From: Tetrapyrgos nigripes
Lineage: Eukaryota > Basidiomycota > Agaricomycetes > Agaricales > Campanellaceae
Length of the DNA stretch: 64,000 nucleotides
Direction: 5' to 3'
Assembly: GCA_013368315.1 (NCBI GenBank)
Contig: JAACJM010000301.1
Location: 1 to 64,000 of the forward strand
In this document: in pieces, positions 10,265 to 21,902 of the stretch
How the letters are laid out: every line of letters starts with the position of its first letter
How positions within the stretch are numbered: position 1 is the stretch's first letter
Program-made: the position numbers and the translations under genes
The notes under the pieces: generated by a model
The model's input: only the letters and a program-made list of their open reading frames with translations
What the model was told of the DNA's origin: nothing
Database searches by the model: none

Positions 10265-12761
10265 ATGAACCCATCTCAAGGAATGGATTGGCAGAGAGAG
10301 CAAAACCCCCTATACAACCCTCAGGCTTCTTATTCAAAGCCGAACTCAATGCCTTCTCAATGGCCAACTCAATGGAGCACATCATCACTGCTGTCAAGAA
10401 CTGTATTGGGGAACTTCAATTCAGTCACTCAACCACTACAGTGTCCTATGTCTACACTACAGCTACAACATCCTATGTCTATACTCCCATCTACGCTCCT
10501 GTGTCCTACTTCTGCGCCCTATCAGAATGTCAATGGTCTAATGCAGCATCTTCAGCCCACGTCAAACATGTCATACTTATGGGTATGTCACAAATACTCA
10601 CAAGTATTACTTGCTTGGGCTAATAACTTTCCATAACAGCAAAACTATCACTCCCCGAGTGGTAATACTTACAATGTACACAACAGGGCACACTCTGCTG
10701 CTCTATCAGCCTACAACCGAATGCAAAGCACATACAACTTTGGTCTATCCTCACATCTTTCCTATCTAACACTCTCCTCAAATACTCTCTATCTGACTCC
10801 CTCCTTCAGTGTACCTTTGCAGCTGTCAAAACTTGTGAATAGGCAGTTGCCAATGTCGCCAGCAGTCTGAGTACAGCCAGCTCCTCATCACATACAGCAA
10901 CCACCCCTACAACTTAACTGGCAAGACCCTGTTATCTGCCAGAACATAAATGCTGGAGAGCAGGTGACACAGCCTTCTCCCTTGCCTATCAGCTCACCAC
11001 CTTGCCAAGCATCATCTCCCCTCTTTACTCCAATCTCTGCCAGTCAGGGTGCACAAGCCAACCTGTCAGTCCTTTCCAATGTTGCTAGAATACTGGAACA
11101 CTGTTTGAGCCCTTCCCCACCATCTCACGCTCAAGAAACTGTGCCCAGGACTGCTACTGCCAACTTGACTTCATCTTCAACTCTACATCTAGACTCTCCA
11201 CCTCCACAACATTGTGGTGGTGACAGCATTGGACATGTACAGCACCCTCCTACTGCTGCTATTCCTTTTGCATCACTCAGAGAGGCTGAATGACACCTGA
11301 AAGGTCAGACCACTGACACCAAACTGTGGGATGTGGTCAAAAAACTCAACATAGGACATGAAGCCGAGATTTTGCGCATAGCCAACGAACACAAGGTGCC
11401 AGCCAGCAAGATCAACAAGATGTTAGGCCTTCAGCATCGCTTCTGTCAGCAGAAGCACCCCAGTGCATACAACGCTACTCTGTTCATCAAGACAAGGGAG
11501 GTCAATGCAGGTAGGTTTCAGAACTGTCTTTTTTAGGTTGTGTCTGACTGGAATTTAGGACTGGCCCAGGGTGAGCAACGCAAGCTACAGGAAATCCACC
11601 AACTTTTGCAGGAGGACACTGAGATGATGGAAGAGGTGAACAATCTGAAATCAAAGAAGGTGAAGGAGTGGAAGGATGAGGTGTTGGACTTCTGTGAAGA
11701 CAAGTTTATTGGTACTTGGAGGTCACACAAGACGCTGCAGAAAGAGAGTATGACGATGTTGAAAAGGGTCAACAGAGAGGTAGGTATTTTATTAATCTTT
11801 TAATGATGATGCCTACAATCTCCCTTTTCTACAGCTTGAAAACCTTTTGCATCACACTGGAGCTTTTAATTGGGGGTTCATGAGTCAAAGAGCATTTGAT
11901 ATGCCTGTCACTTCCATGTTCTTTGAGAATGGTGATCCTGAGGATATGATGGAGGGCTTTCTTATGGAAACCTTCAACATGAGTGGGTTCGATTTTGTCA
12001 CTGCTGCCAAGGCATATCTTTGCTTGCATAGCGTTAAGGGAGGGGGATTAACAAATGAGAAGATGAAAGTTCTTATTGCTGGAATGATTTTACAAGGTCT
12101 ACATGTGTAATAGTACTTTTCTTTCTCAAACACTCCAGGTGAAGTAACTGGAAAAATCAAGATAGCGATGGAATAAAAACACTACCACACAAAGATAGTC
12201 AAGAAGTACCACATCAAGCTCATGAAATGGCCTGACCACATTCCCTTTGACAATGCCCACAACTTCAATGCTGACCAAGTCAAGGAGGTATACAACCTCT
12301 TATGAAGTTCAACAATCAAATGGAAGGTCCTCACCAACGCTGAATACTGTCGGAAGATGGAGGCACTAGATGCCGATGTCAAGAACAGTACTGTTCAGCT
12401 TCTGTGTCAACAAAAGACTCGTTCCAACAAGGGTATGACACACGAGAAGGGCTTGAAGACCAAAACAACATCACAAAAGTGACCAGCAAACTGACAGGGA
12501 GGTAGACCATCTAAACGAGCGAAGACGTCTTCCAGTCAAAGCAAGTACAAGAGTGCTGAGTTCATTGAGGACGATGACAATAACAATGACATCGACAGTG
12601 AAGATGGTGGCAGTGATGAAGATGAAGAGGAGGACAAGCTGCAAGACTCAGAGGTAGATGGTGAAGGTGACATGGACGAAGAGACAAGGGACTTCTTCTT
12701 GGACAAGGAGCAGGATGAGATTGACACTGACCCCCATGCAAACGATGATGATGATGAATAG
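10265..12761 (+). pseudogene. TE accessory gene, coiled coil with acidic C-terminus (unrecognised)
   Basis: A start near 10265 (MNPSQGMDWQ) opens a long Pro/Ser/Gln-rich region (10265-11290). A helical middle follows (11333-11800: VVKKLNIGHEAEILRIANEH, then EEVNNLKSKKVKEWKDE), then a conserved-looking segment (LLHHTGAFNWGFMSQRAFDM to LIAGMILQGL, 11840-12110). The end is a lysine/serine segment and a very acidic tail closing at TAG 12759-12761. I recall similarly arranged proteins with a 'HQTGAF' block near fungal transposons, but cannot name the family. Several stops (for example near 11290, 12170 and 12300) cannot all be removed by obvious GT-AG introns, so it is probably decayed. It may be a DNA-binding or regulatory partner of the transposase. 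Confidence 0.5.
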
Positions 12762-12844
12762 ATTTACTCCTTAGACTCCTAAAGTACTATACATACTTAA
12801 TGACATATGTTTATTGCTATAAACTATTTACATGACTTGTACAT

Positions 12845-13085
12845 ATGAGTATTGAGCAGGATAAGGGTGAGACAGCGTCCTCCTAACTCATTACTAAGCA
12901 GGAAAGTCATGTGGATCTACCCTTGGCGGTATCTGACTCATGCCCAATGGTCCTGCACACCCACACACCCACCTACCCAGCCCCAAAGTCCCTATACCTG
13001 GGGGAGACTGCTGATAATGCCTTGTACACAGCTGGATCAGTGATCAAATTCTTGCTTGTGTATATCTGTGGAGACTGCGAGAGTT
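12845..13085. repeat. Right inverted terminal module of the KDZ-type cluster
   Basis: The plus strand here matches the reverse complement of 3355-3640 over about 240 bp with several indels. The pair brackets the KDZ transposase and its accessory genes as long inverted repeats about 9.2 kb apart. Confidence 0.75.
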
Positions 13086-13219
13086 TCTTATATGCAATTG
13101 TCATCCCCAGTAACGCCAATCTCACCACAGCAAACAGTCCAAATTGGAGCAACCGTTTTGCCAATACCTGTAAGAATACACATAGTAGCAATATATCTCA
13201 ACTGAGTCACTACTTGTAA
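12852..13219 (+). pseudogene. Right copy of the terminal accessory gene module (fragment)
   Basis: This is the counterpart of the minus-strand gene ending at 3660. It shares SLLSRKVMWIYPWRY, a PTQPQSPYT run, ETADNALYTAGSVIKF and a later NANLTTANSPNW that parallels LTINAPNW in the left copy. A frame change lies near 13000. No function is known; its presence at both ends suggests it arose by inverted duplication within the element. Confidence 0.5.
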
Positions 13220-15640
13220 AATAATACAGAATATCCATAATAGCAATATCTCTATCAGGAACCAAGCGTACATAGTACTGGCACCCTGAGCTCCTTGTTA
13301 CACCTGAGTATGGAACTCATTGGAAGGAGAGCCCATCAGTATTTCTGGAAAAAACTGGTCACTGGCCAGCTGGTGGTTAATAGAAGTCAATGGTACAGAT
13401 ACTTAGAGCACTGTACATATACATACATATACATCACCTTCAATGGTGAGTGTTTGCAATGATTGATGTTGGATCTATTAAGAAATGGCGGCAATGCATT
13501 GGCCAGTTGTCAGGAGTGTCAGGAGGTGCTGATGACATAGATTGATGGTCCTGAATACACCATTCGGATCATCCTGGATGATGTGGGCGCTGTTGGGAAT
13601 GTTTATTAAACCCTCCTCAATGGTAATAGGTGGTTTTTGTAATTAAGCGCTAGGAACTGCACCCAAACACAAAACTGTATACAAATGTAAATGAGACGAG
13701 TGTTCTGAGTAGTCAGAGTACTCAAACTCCCAGTTTACTTGTATTATAAGTACTTTTGATTGGGGTTTTTCAATGAAGTTAGCGCTTAGCGCATGACACA
13801 ATAAACACAAGTTTAACACCAAGGGGATCAACGAGTCCCAAAAATCAAACACTTGTAGGCCACAGTTGCCTTAAAATCAACACTTAATAGACCAGAAGGT
13901 CAACACAAAGATCACAGTTATAACCCCAAAGATGTTCAATTTTAAAACTCTATTATCTCCAACACAATGTTTATACTTGTAGCAAGTGCAGTTAAGTTTT
14001 TTTTAGAAGCTTTAGTCCATGTTTCACGTCCTCTACTAGTGCTAGCGAGATCCGATACTCTACAGTACGTGGCTTGGGTAGCTACTTGTAATATCTGGTC
14101 CTTTTATACTACTCGCAGCTACAACTATACAGTTACCTATTTCTTTTTGAGGTCCGCTAAAAGGTACGTAGAGAAAATATAAAACAAATCGAAAAGTCCA
14201 CTAGCGAGTTCTACCTATTTCCTCGTAAGTAAAGACTTGCTTATTAGGGTATACAGAAACTGTTCAATATTATCTAAATATTCGTAGGAACTTTCTTCAG
14301 TTCCCTTCGGAAGCCGTCTGGTGTTTTCATGTACTGTCCTGGTTAGCGAGCATCACATCTATGACTCAGAATGCTCCACTTATGACCGCTAGGTCCTTCA
14401 TATGTGTCCTTATGCTAGGGGTGTAGGGTTTTCTCATAGTTTCTTTATTCCGTTCAGTTTTCCCTTCCCTTTTCTCTGATCTTGCTTTATTCATGTTCTA
14501 TGTATTACCAGGAGTCTACTACTGAGTCCTACATACAAGTCCAGGTCTTCTGCAGTCCCGTTTGCATACATATTCCTTCCTTAATGCTTTCAACACCTAG
14601 CTAGACGATTACTGACAGATTTATCCTTATCCGGAAATAATGTTACCTGTTTGGGTTGTATACCAATCATTTGGATGTACTGTGACTTAGCGCTTCTGTC
14701 CCTCATATCTCTGTGTAGAGATGCCCATCCACTATCCCCTCCATACTGAAGGATAGCTGAACTCTCTGGGATCCCGTACATATATACTTTGTCCTACTTT
14801 TGTCCACATGTACCTTTTACAGATACTTAAGATTCCCTCGAAGCCGTTTGAGTACTATGGGATTTACCGATACATAGATCTAGACCTAGCGTGATTGTTT
14901 GCATGTCTGATCTTAGCGCTGTCTTCTCCAAGCAACCTTTTGGCCAAGGATTGTGTTGCTTACATGTTCCTATGCCTGCAAATAGGGGCTACCTTGCATT
15001 TCACTGTCCCTTTGGATCACACTAGCGGTTCTAGTTGTTATAATAGGATTCAAAAGCCTTTATAGACTATCTTTATCATTTGGTGGGTCTGCTATTATAA
15101 CTCCCAACTCGTACATGTACTTAGAATGAGTTGTTTCTCCATTTGTAAGCACTTAATATTATTGTACCATTGTTTTCCTAGTCCCACTAGGTATTAACTA
15201 GCAGTTCAGGGCTCACCCTAGTCCTCTTATTCCCTTAAAAGAACGTCAAAACTGATATTATGAACCAAAATCCAATTATGTATACTCTGATTTTGTATGG
15301 CGTATCAACGGCTATCACTATATTTCGTTGATGAGGACGCTATTGGACTGGTGATCAGAAAATCTTATCTGGTTCACTGGTAACTGGTTAACTGGACACA
15401 GCTGGTACCAGCTGGTACCTGATGCCATTGTATTTCAGCAGTCCTTCTTCAAATGCTCTATCCAACAGGTCACAGCATTTCTGAACCTAGCTGGGTACAG
15501 AATGATACACCGGGTTTCCTTCAGTCCACCTATCCGGCATTCTGCAATACCAAGTGTCAATATCCCTTGAGGCATTGCTACAGCTCTACAAAATGAGGAT
15601 TTGTGAGGCCAGATTCTATCAAATCTTGGGGGGAAAACTC
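13220..15640. other. 2.4 kb without a supportable gene
   Basis: All frames are short and carry many stops. The segment contains motifs such as 'ttagcgcttagcgc' near 13780 and a direct 'agctggtacc' doublet near 15400. Its base composition resembles neither neighbour strongly. It could be old LTR or other repeat sequence, but I found no matching partner copy inside the window. Confidence 0.4.
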
Positions 15641-15649
15641 ACTCGATTC

Positions 15650-15914
15650 TGGTCACTATTGTGCATTTCTCTCTTTGCTGCCCACTGGATACCGATAACT
15701 AACTTAGTTTTTCCCCACTATCCATTCCATCTTTCCTTCCTGTTGCGCCTACCTCGTAGCGTCCACCTCCTGATTCCCTGAACCGCATCCTGATTCCGAC
15801 TCTCTGTACTTTTACCCCCATACACCCATATCTCATATCCCACCTATACTCCTCCTAACCGTACGCACACTACTATCGCTATCGGAAACACAGCCCCATC
15901 CTACAAATGCCATT
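15650..15914. repeat. Truncated copy of a 270-bp repeat also at 37.37 and 39.03 kb
   Basis: This segment matches about 37370-37625 and 39020-39270. All three contain a TTTCTCT(G)TTT block, GATAACT(G)A(C)TTAGTTTTTCCCC-like text, CATCTTTCCTTCCTGTTGCGC, ATTCCGACTCTC and, near the end, a CAGCCCCATCCTAC-like block. This copy stops exactly at the left end of the EnSpm element, which begins at 15915. Confidence 0.8.
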
Positions 15915-16253
15915 CACTGCGTTTCCGGCTAGGATGGTCAAGGTGCAGCAAGACCTGACGACAAGGTGTAGTCAGCGTAGTCATAACATAAGAACGAGAT
16001 ATATGTAGCGCAAGTGTATGTAGGACGTAGCCAAATCCAATCTGTAGTAACGCAGTAGCCAAATTCTCGTGTGACGTAGCTGACTAGTAGCCGCGTCTTG
16101 ATCACATCCCGTCTACTGGTGGTTGTTCCATTCGTGTCCGTGCTTGTAGCTCTATTTGACTACGTTCTGGCCTCATCTTGCTACGCTGTGACTACTTGTT
16201 GACCTTCTCGTTTATAGTGAGCCGAGTTTTTGTCTTGATTTCTTTGAAGTCCA

Positions 16254-17293
16254 TTGCTGATGCCGTCTTCTCCCGTTTCTCCAGCTCTTCATGGACCGCG
16301 GAACCCCTTTGGCGTGGCCAAAACCAGTCTTGGAGGACTCCAATTAGCGTACAGGGGTCAACAAGCATCCAGATTAGATAACTGGATCAACGCCAACGTG
16401 CACCATTGGAGGAAAGACAACGACTTACGCCTGGCTTTGCCGCGAGGTCAGGACGAGCAAGTGGATTGCACCATAGAGAAGGTCTTCAAAACAGTATGTG
16501 CCCTGATAATTGTTCTTCTTTCAACTTATTTATATACTTGGCCTGTTTTAGGGCCGCCTGCGAGTCAGTGAACCCGACGACCCCTTCTTGGACTATGACG
16601 AAGAAGACCGTTTTATTCTCTATCTCACAGTCTCTATCCCATCGAAAGCAACAGACAGGTACATTCGACACAGCCCACCTGCCATCCTGCAACGCGTTTC
16701 ATACCCAAATCCGAGCAACGTCAAGATGGACCCTTATGTTCCCGACTGGTGTCGAGCTATGGATGTTGGGGAGACGAGGGATTTCAAACAGCCTCGTCTT
16801 GGGATATGTGATTTCCTGGCAGGTCTTGCAATGAGCCCCGAAAACAGGGAAGAGGTGTGTATCTAGATTGTCATTCTCTTTTCATTATTAATCTGCTCAT
16901 ATAGGGTCTCTCGGATGCGTTACTTCTGTGGGCGCAAGCTAATTCGGTGAGTCGTTTCTTTTATTATCCGTTTCGGCTCAGTCCTCAGTTCTGGGTTTGC
17001 AGATCGTGTCCGACACCCTGCAGAAGCACTCCAATCGCGCACAGGCTTTGGCGCAACCGCTACCCTGTCCCATTCCATTTAAACACCCTACCGCAACCCC
17101 TCTTCAGCGCCCCTTTCCAACAAATCTGCGCTCCAACCAGAGCTCTTTCAAGAGACACGCCCGTCGTGCTCATTTTTTCAACTCCCCTGCAAGCTCAGTT
17201 TCCAGGGTTTCCACTGATGAAAGCTGTGCCTCAGGAGAAGAGTACTTAAGTGGAGAGGCCGAAGAAGAGGGAATGGACATGGATGCCTGCTAA
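16254..17293 (+). CDS. EnSpm1 ORF A, unknown transposon-encoded protein (4 exons)
   Basis: Four exons join cleanly: 16254-16493, 16552-16854, 16905-16946 and 17003-17293. All introns are GT-AG, with consensus-like donors GTATGT, GTGTGT and GTGAGT. The product is about 291 residues. It has a short basic/aromatic N-terminal part (NWINANVHHWRKDNDLR), an acidic Tyr-rich middle (FLDYDEEDRFILYLTV), and a Ser/Pro/Arg-rich tail ending in an acidic run. No known domain is visible. The clean reading frame argues that it is a real gene of the element, perhaps a regulatory or DNA-binding partner. The start is the first in-frame ATG giving an open exon 1; an upstream exon cannot be excluded. Confidence 0.55.
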
Positions 17294-17640
17294 AATTCAG
17301 TGTTGAAGTTGAGGTTTTTATTTGTGTGAACTCGTGTTTTCTTTACTCTGTAGCGACCAGGGGAGATGAAACGGATACATGATACTCTTGTCATGTAGCC
17401 TCTATAGTGTCTAGTATGTCGATATGTACTTAGGTTGACACCGTTTTCAGGTGTTGGCTCGCAATTCAGTGTTGAAGTTGAGGTTTTTATTTGTATGAAC
17501 TCATGTTTTCTTTACTCTGTAGAGACCGGGGGAGATGAAATGGATCCATGATACTCTTGTCATGTAGCCTCTATAGTGTCTAGTATGTCGATATGTATTT
17601 AGTTTGACACCGTTTTCAGGCGTTGGCTCGCAGTTCAGTG
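17294..17640. repeat. 169-bp tandem duplication between EnSpm1 genes
   Basis: Two copies (17294-17462 and 17463-17631) have exactly the same length and differ at about ten positions. A third begins at 17632 (AGTTCAGTG) but ends after about 15 bp. Each copy contains a CTTTACTCTGTAG acceptor-like motif. The array lies just after the ORF A stop codon. Confidence 0.9.
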
Positions 17641-17939
17641 GTGAAGTGTATAGCTGGCAAATTTGGCAGGCCGCAGGTCTGAGTTTAAAGTTACCCATTT
17701 TGGACGCGTAATTTCACTTGTTCGTCAAGCTATGTTCTGGCTACACCTCGTACGCAGGCGTAGCCAGACACCTCCACATCGTTCACTTCTTCAACAACGG
17801 TCATGTGTTGTTCCAACTCTTCTACACGACCGCTTCTGTTCTGGTAGAGGAAAACACCCAAACTTCCAACTTCAAGCAATTGCACGGTAGATGTTCCTTT
17901 TGATGTTGGATCCGTTCATTCCTGACATGTTAGAAACAG

Positions 17940-20900
17940 ATGGTCAACCTCATTGCATGCAACTGCACGACGTTCAATTGCAATGGCCGGAAAATACCCA
18001 GAAAGACCAGAAGCTATCATGACAGGCAAGACTTGAAACATCGTTTATCGAAAACCTCCGCTGCAACTCCCATTCCTCCTGCTCCTTCCCGAATTTTGCA
18101 GCTGTCCCAAGTGACAAACAGTCAATTGGAGCCTTTTCAGCATATCTTCGAAGACGATTTTCGTATTGTAGATTCGTTCTCGGAGCAGGTAGAGGATACA
18201 TCAACTATTCCTACCGCGTCTTCTCAGACATCTACAGAACCACCTTTGCACGCAGGAGCTAGTAGCAATGAGGATATTGGTGACGTTTGGAACGACGTGG
18301 ATGAGGAGGAGGACAACGTGGACTTGGAGGTGCCACCTATGCCCGCTTCCAGTGCAGGCACTGGGGCATTTGCTATCGAGGTTGGAGATCCAGTCGAACC
18401 CAATGGCAACTTCTCCGATCCATTCCAGTATACTCACAACGACGGCGATGACGATATCTTTCCAGCTTCATTCGGCTCTATCGACGCTACTAACACGCCA
18501 GCGCCAATATTCCTTCTCTATCTCCTCGTCTCGTGGCTGCACACATACTGCAAACTTCCCTTCGCGGCATGTAACGTTGTCCTAGTGGTTGTGTTCCAGA
18601 TTATTCAAACCCTCGGTGCAGCACAGGACCCCTTGTTTACTCCCTCTGTCACCTTGAAGACCGTCCTTTCCCATCTCGGCATAGAGCCTAACTTTCAAAT
18701 TCTTCCATGTTGTCCAGAGTGCTTGGAGCCACATCCATCATCAACTTCTCCTCACCACCGCTGCCATCGATGTCCTGGCAATCCCCATCTCTTCAAGACG
18801 CAAGCAGTCCGAGACAAGCGCGCAAAACCAGGTACCACTTCCCACAGACCGCGGGTGCAGTTTGCAATGAAAAGCGTCAAGATACAACTTCGTGAAATCC
18901 TTTCTGTACCCGAGGTAGAAGAAGTCCTGGACTCTTGGCGCAATAAGCCCCGTTCTCCAGGTGTTTACACCGACAACTTTGATGGCAAGGTATGCCAGAC
19001 TATACCTGGCCCTGATGGACGGTGCTTCTTTGAGAATCCACCTCCTCACAATGAATTGCGGATTGGGCTGAGTCTCGGAGTTGACTGGTGAGTCTTTTTT
19101 TGCATTAACCCAACATGTAAGCTCATATGTTCGAAGGTTCTCGTATCTTCGTAGTATGATTTCGCCTTCTCATACTTCCGGTCCAATGTCCCTCAATATC
19201 ATCAATCTTCCTCCTCATCTGCGGTATGTTCTGTTGTGATCCAGTCTATCTTTTTTACTGGGCTGACTTCACCAAACAGGTATCGTACCTCAAATATTTT
19301 ATTATGGGGAATCCTTCCTGGGCCAAAGGAGCAAGACTGTGAACAGGTTCAATTCTTCTTACATATACTCGTCAATGAACTACTTCGTTTGTGGAGGCAT
19401 GGCTTTATAGTCAAAACAAACAAGTTCCCCTTTGGCCGTCTGGTGCGAGTCATCCTCATTTGTGTCATATGTGACAAACCTGCCGCACACAAACTTGGTG
19501 GTTTTGGTTCTCACAGCCATACCTTCTTCTGCACCCGCTGTTGGATCAAGCTTTCTGAGAAAGCGACAGCAGCTGCGTTCCAGAAAAATGGTCAGGTCGA
19601 TCTTTTTCTGTCATTTATAATATGTATATCTGATATCTCTGCTTCGCCACTGTAGCGTTTATGCCGAGGACCCATCGACAACATGCTGCCCATGGACACC
19701 AGTATTCAAACCTTGACACCAAGAAGGCTCGAGAAGATTTCGTCAAACAACATGCTGCACGTTGGTCTGAATTAAACCGTCTCCCATACTTTGATTGTGT
19801 CTGGATGATCGTTATTGACCCTATGCACAATTTACTACTGGGCAAGTCTCTCTCTTTCAATGTCTTTCGTCACCTCTGATCCTAACTATTATCAAGGGCT
19901 CGTCAAGAATCATTTCTATAGTATTTGGATTCTCTTCAAAGTCCTCAGAAAGACACAGGAGCTGAAGCGCTTTCATGACATTTTATCTCAGGTATGTTTC
20001 ACAATGCTATCAATATGCATGATACTAACAAACATAGATAAAAATACCCTCGTACCTAGGAAGATTGCCAACACTCATGGGACAACCAGCTGGCGGTTCC
20101 CTGACCGCTGATCAGTGATTGATAGCAGCAACCGTTGTTTGTCCCATTGCGGTATGATCTATAAAGATACTTGCGTAACCCACTGACACATATTGTATCC
20201 TTGGACAGATACCTCAAATCTGGCAAGAATTCGGTACCGCTGCTGACAAGAATGCAGCTGAACAAATTCGTCTTCGTCGACTGGGAGATTTTGAAGCCGC
20301 TGTACAAGCTCGCAAAGCTGCTGCAGCAGCCAGAAGAGCTCATCAGGAAGCAGAACGTGCAGCAAATCCTCCACGTCGGACTGGCCGTAAACATAAGCAA
20401 ACAAGACAGGCTGAGGTGAGGATCCTTGTGGATTTTGAAGCCCATACTGAGAAGCATTCAGGAATTTTTTGAAGCAGCACATCAAGAGGAGGAGCCGCAC
20501 GGCGACAATGATTTCTCAGCAGACTTTCAACTCCCAGCAGAAAGTGAAGCGGGCGAAGAAGACGATAGTCAAAGGCAGCCAAACCTACACCCCGATGATC
20601 CTCAGAACTTTTTCAAGCTTTCTGCTGCTCTCAAGATCCTATTGGCATATCAATTGACGAAAGAGGACGCACAGGAAGCCGACACCCTCCTCCGTTCTTA
20701 TTGCATGGAATTACTCCACGTATGTACAGCACAGCCATCTTGCCCAAACCTTGACTGACTAGTATCGTCTTCAGCTCTATGGTCCAACTGCCATCAAGCC
20801 AAACCATCATTACTGCACCCACACTACAGAATGTGTTGAGGACTTTGGTCCACTTCACGGATTCTGGACATTTCTTTTTGAGAGAATTAACAAGGTACTC

Positions 20901-21902
20901 AAGAATTATAACAGCTCCAATCATTCAGGAGGTGAATTGGAAGTGTCTTTCTTCCGAGAATTTCATCGGACAATCCAGCAGTCCAGAGTGGTAAGCCCCG
21001 TCACATAATAATAGTACAGCACATATCTCACTGGATGTGGTACAGATGGCCGCTGGGTATCAAGCAGGACACCAAGTCATTCAAAACTGCCTCACTGCTA
21101 TGTACAAGGCTACAGCTGACGACCGCAGGACAGTCCAGGCTCTGTCGCGTGAGTTGGACGAAGCGTCAGAGGACGGTGCGCACTTCATTGGTATGGTTTC
21201 CGTCTAGCTCAAACTTTCATAGGTGGCCTGGACTACCAACTTGGAGCCCTCTTCACCGAGAAAACAATGGATTCCTTGGTCTACAGTGAAATATTCCATT
21301 ACTTGTCCAACGCTCTTCCATTTGCTATCCGGAGTTTTACTTCACCTGGTCCTGCAATTCCTCTCTTGCCCACTGCTGTCTTCTTCGACTATGTAATCAT
21401 CGGACATCGACGTTATCAGGCCTCACGTCGTAGTGCATCCAATATCAACTCTCTTATTGCAGTCGCAGATCTAACCAATACTCAACGTTACCGTGTGGGC
21501 GAGCTGACAGATATCATCGTTCTCAACCAGCCAGGACTATCAACAGTCCATCATTTAGGACGTGTCTCTTGGTTGGTACCATGTGGTGCCGATGAAGCAC
21601 CGCAATTGGACTGGGCTCAGAGGTTTGTCAAGTACTGTATCCTTTATAGTTTGCAAGGTGCTCACTCATGGATCTACCCTCAGTGCCAATCTCAAGACAT
21701 CATTATGGCGACATCAGGAATACAACTTGGACCGGACCATCATTCCATTAAACCTGATCAAGAGTCATGTCGTTCTGGCTGACCTAGCTATCGGCAATGC
21801 AAAGCTTTGGGTAACGGTGACTATCAACAAGGTACAGTAACATCTCGATGCATTAACCTACTATATTCTAAATAAAATTTACAGGATGGGCGACAATATT
21901 AA
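17940..21902 (+). CDS. EnSpm/CACTA transposase, tnp2-like (multi-exon)
   Basis: This is the cut-and-paste transposase of EnSpm1. The first exon (17940-19087) starts with a Cys-rich CNCTTFNCNGRK segment and RKTRSYHDRQD, then an acidic linker and a CPECLEPHP..HRCHRCPG zinc-binding cluster. Exon 2 (19137-19223) and exon 3 (from 19280) give LSLGVDWFSYLR, GPMSLNIINLPPHLRYR and ILPGPKEQD, the tnp2 core. CDKPAAHKLGGFGSHSH follows. IDPMHNLLLG (about 19810-19845) is probably the second catalytic Asp. LGRLPTLMGQPAGG, ECVEDFGPLHGFWTFLFERI and NHSGGELEVSFFREFHRT mark the C-terminal half. The last exon (from 21885) ends at TAA 21900-21902. Two stretches (20450-20560 and 21180-21230) have frame changes that may be introns or damage, so activity is uncertain. 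Confidence 0.8.

Noticed and set aside
15326..15370. TTGATGAGG .. CAGAAA resembling a hammerhead ribozyme core
   Set aside because: The required CUGAUGA and CGAAA core bases and the closing stems are not all present.
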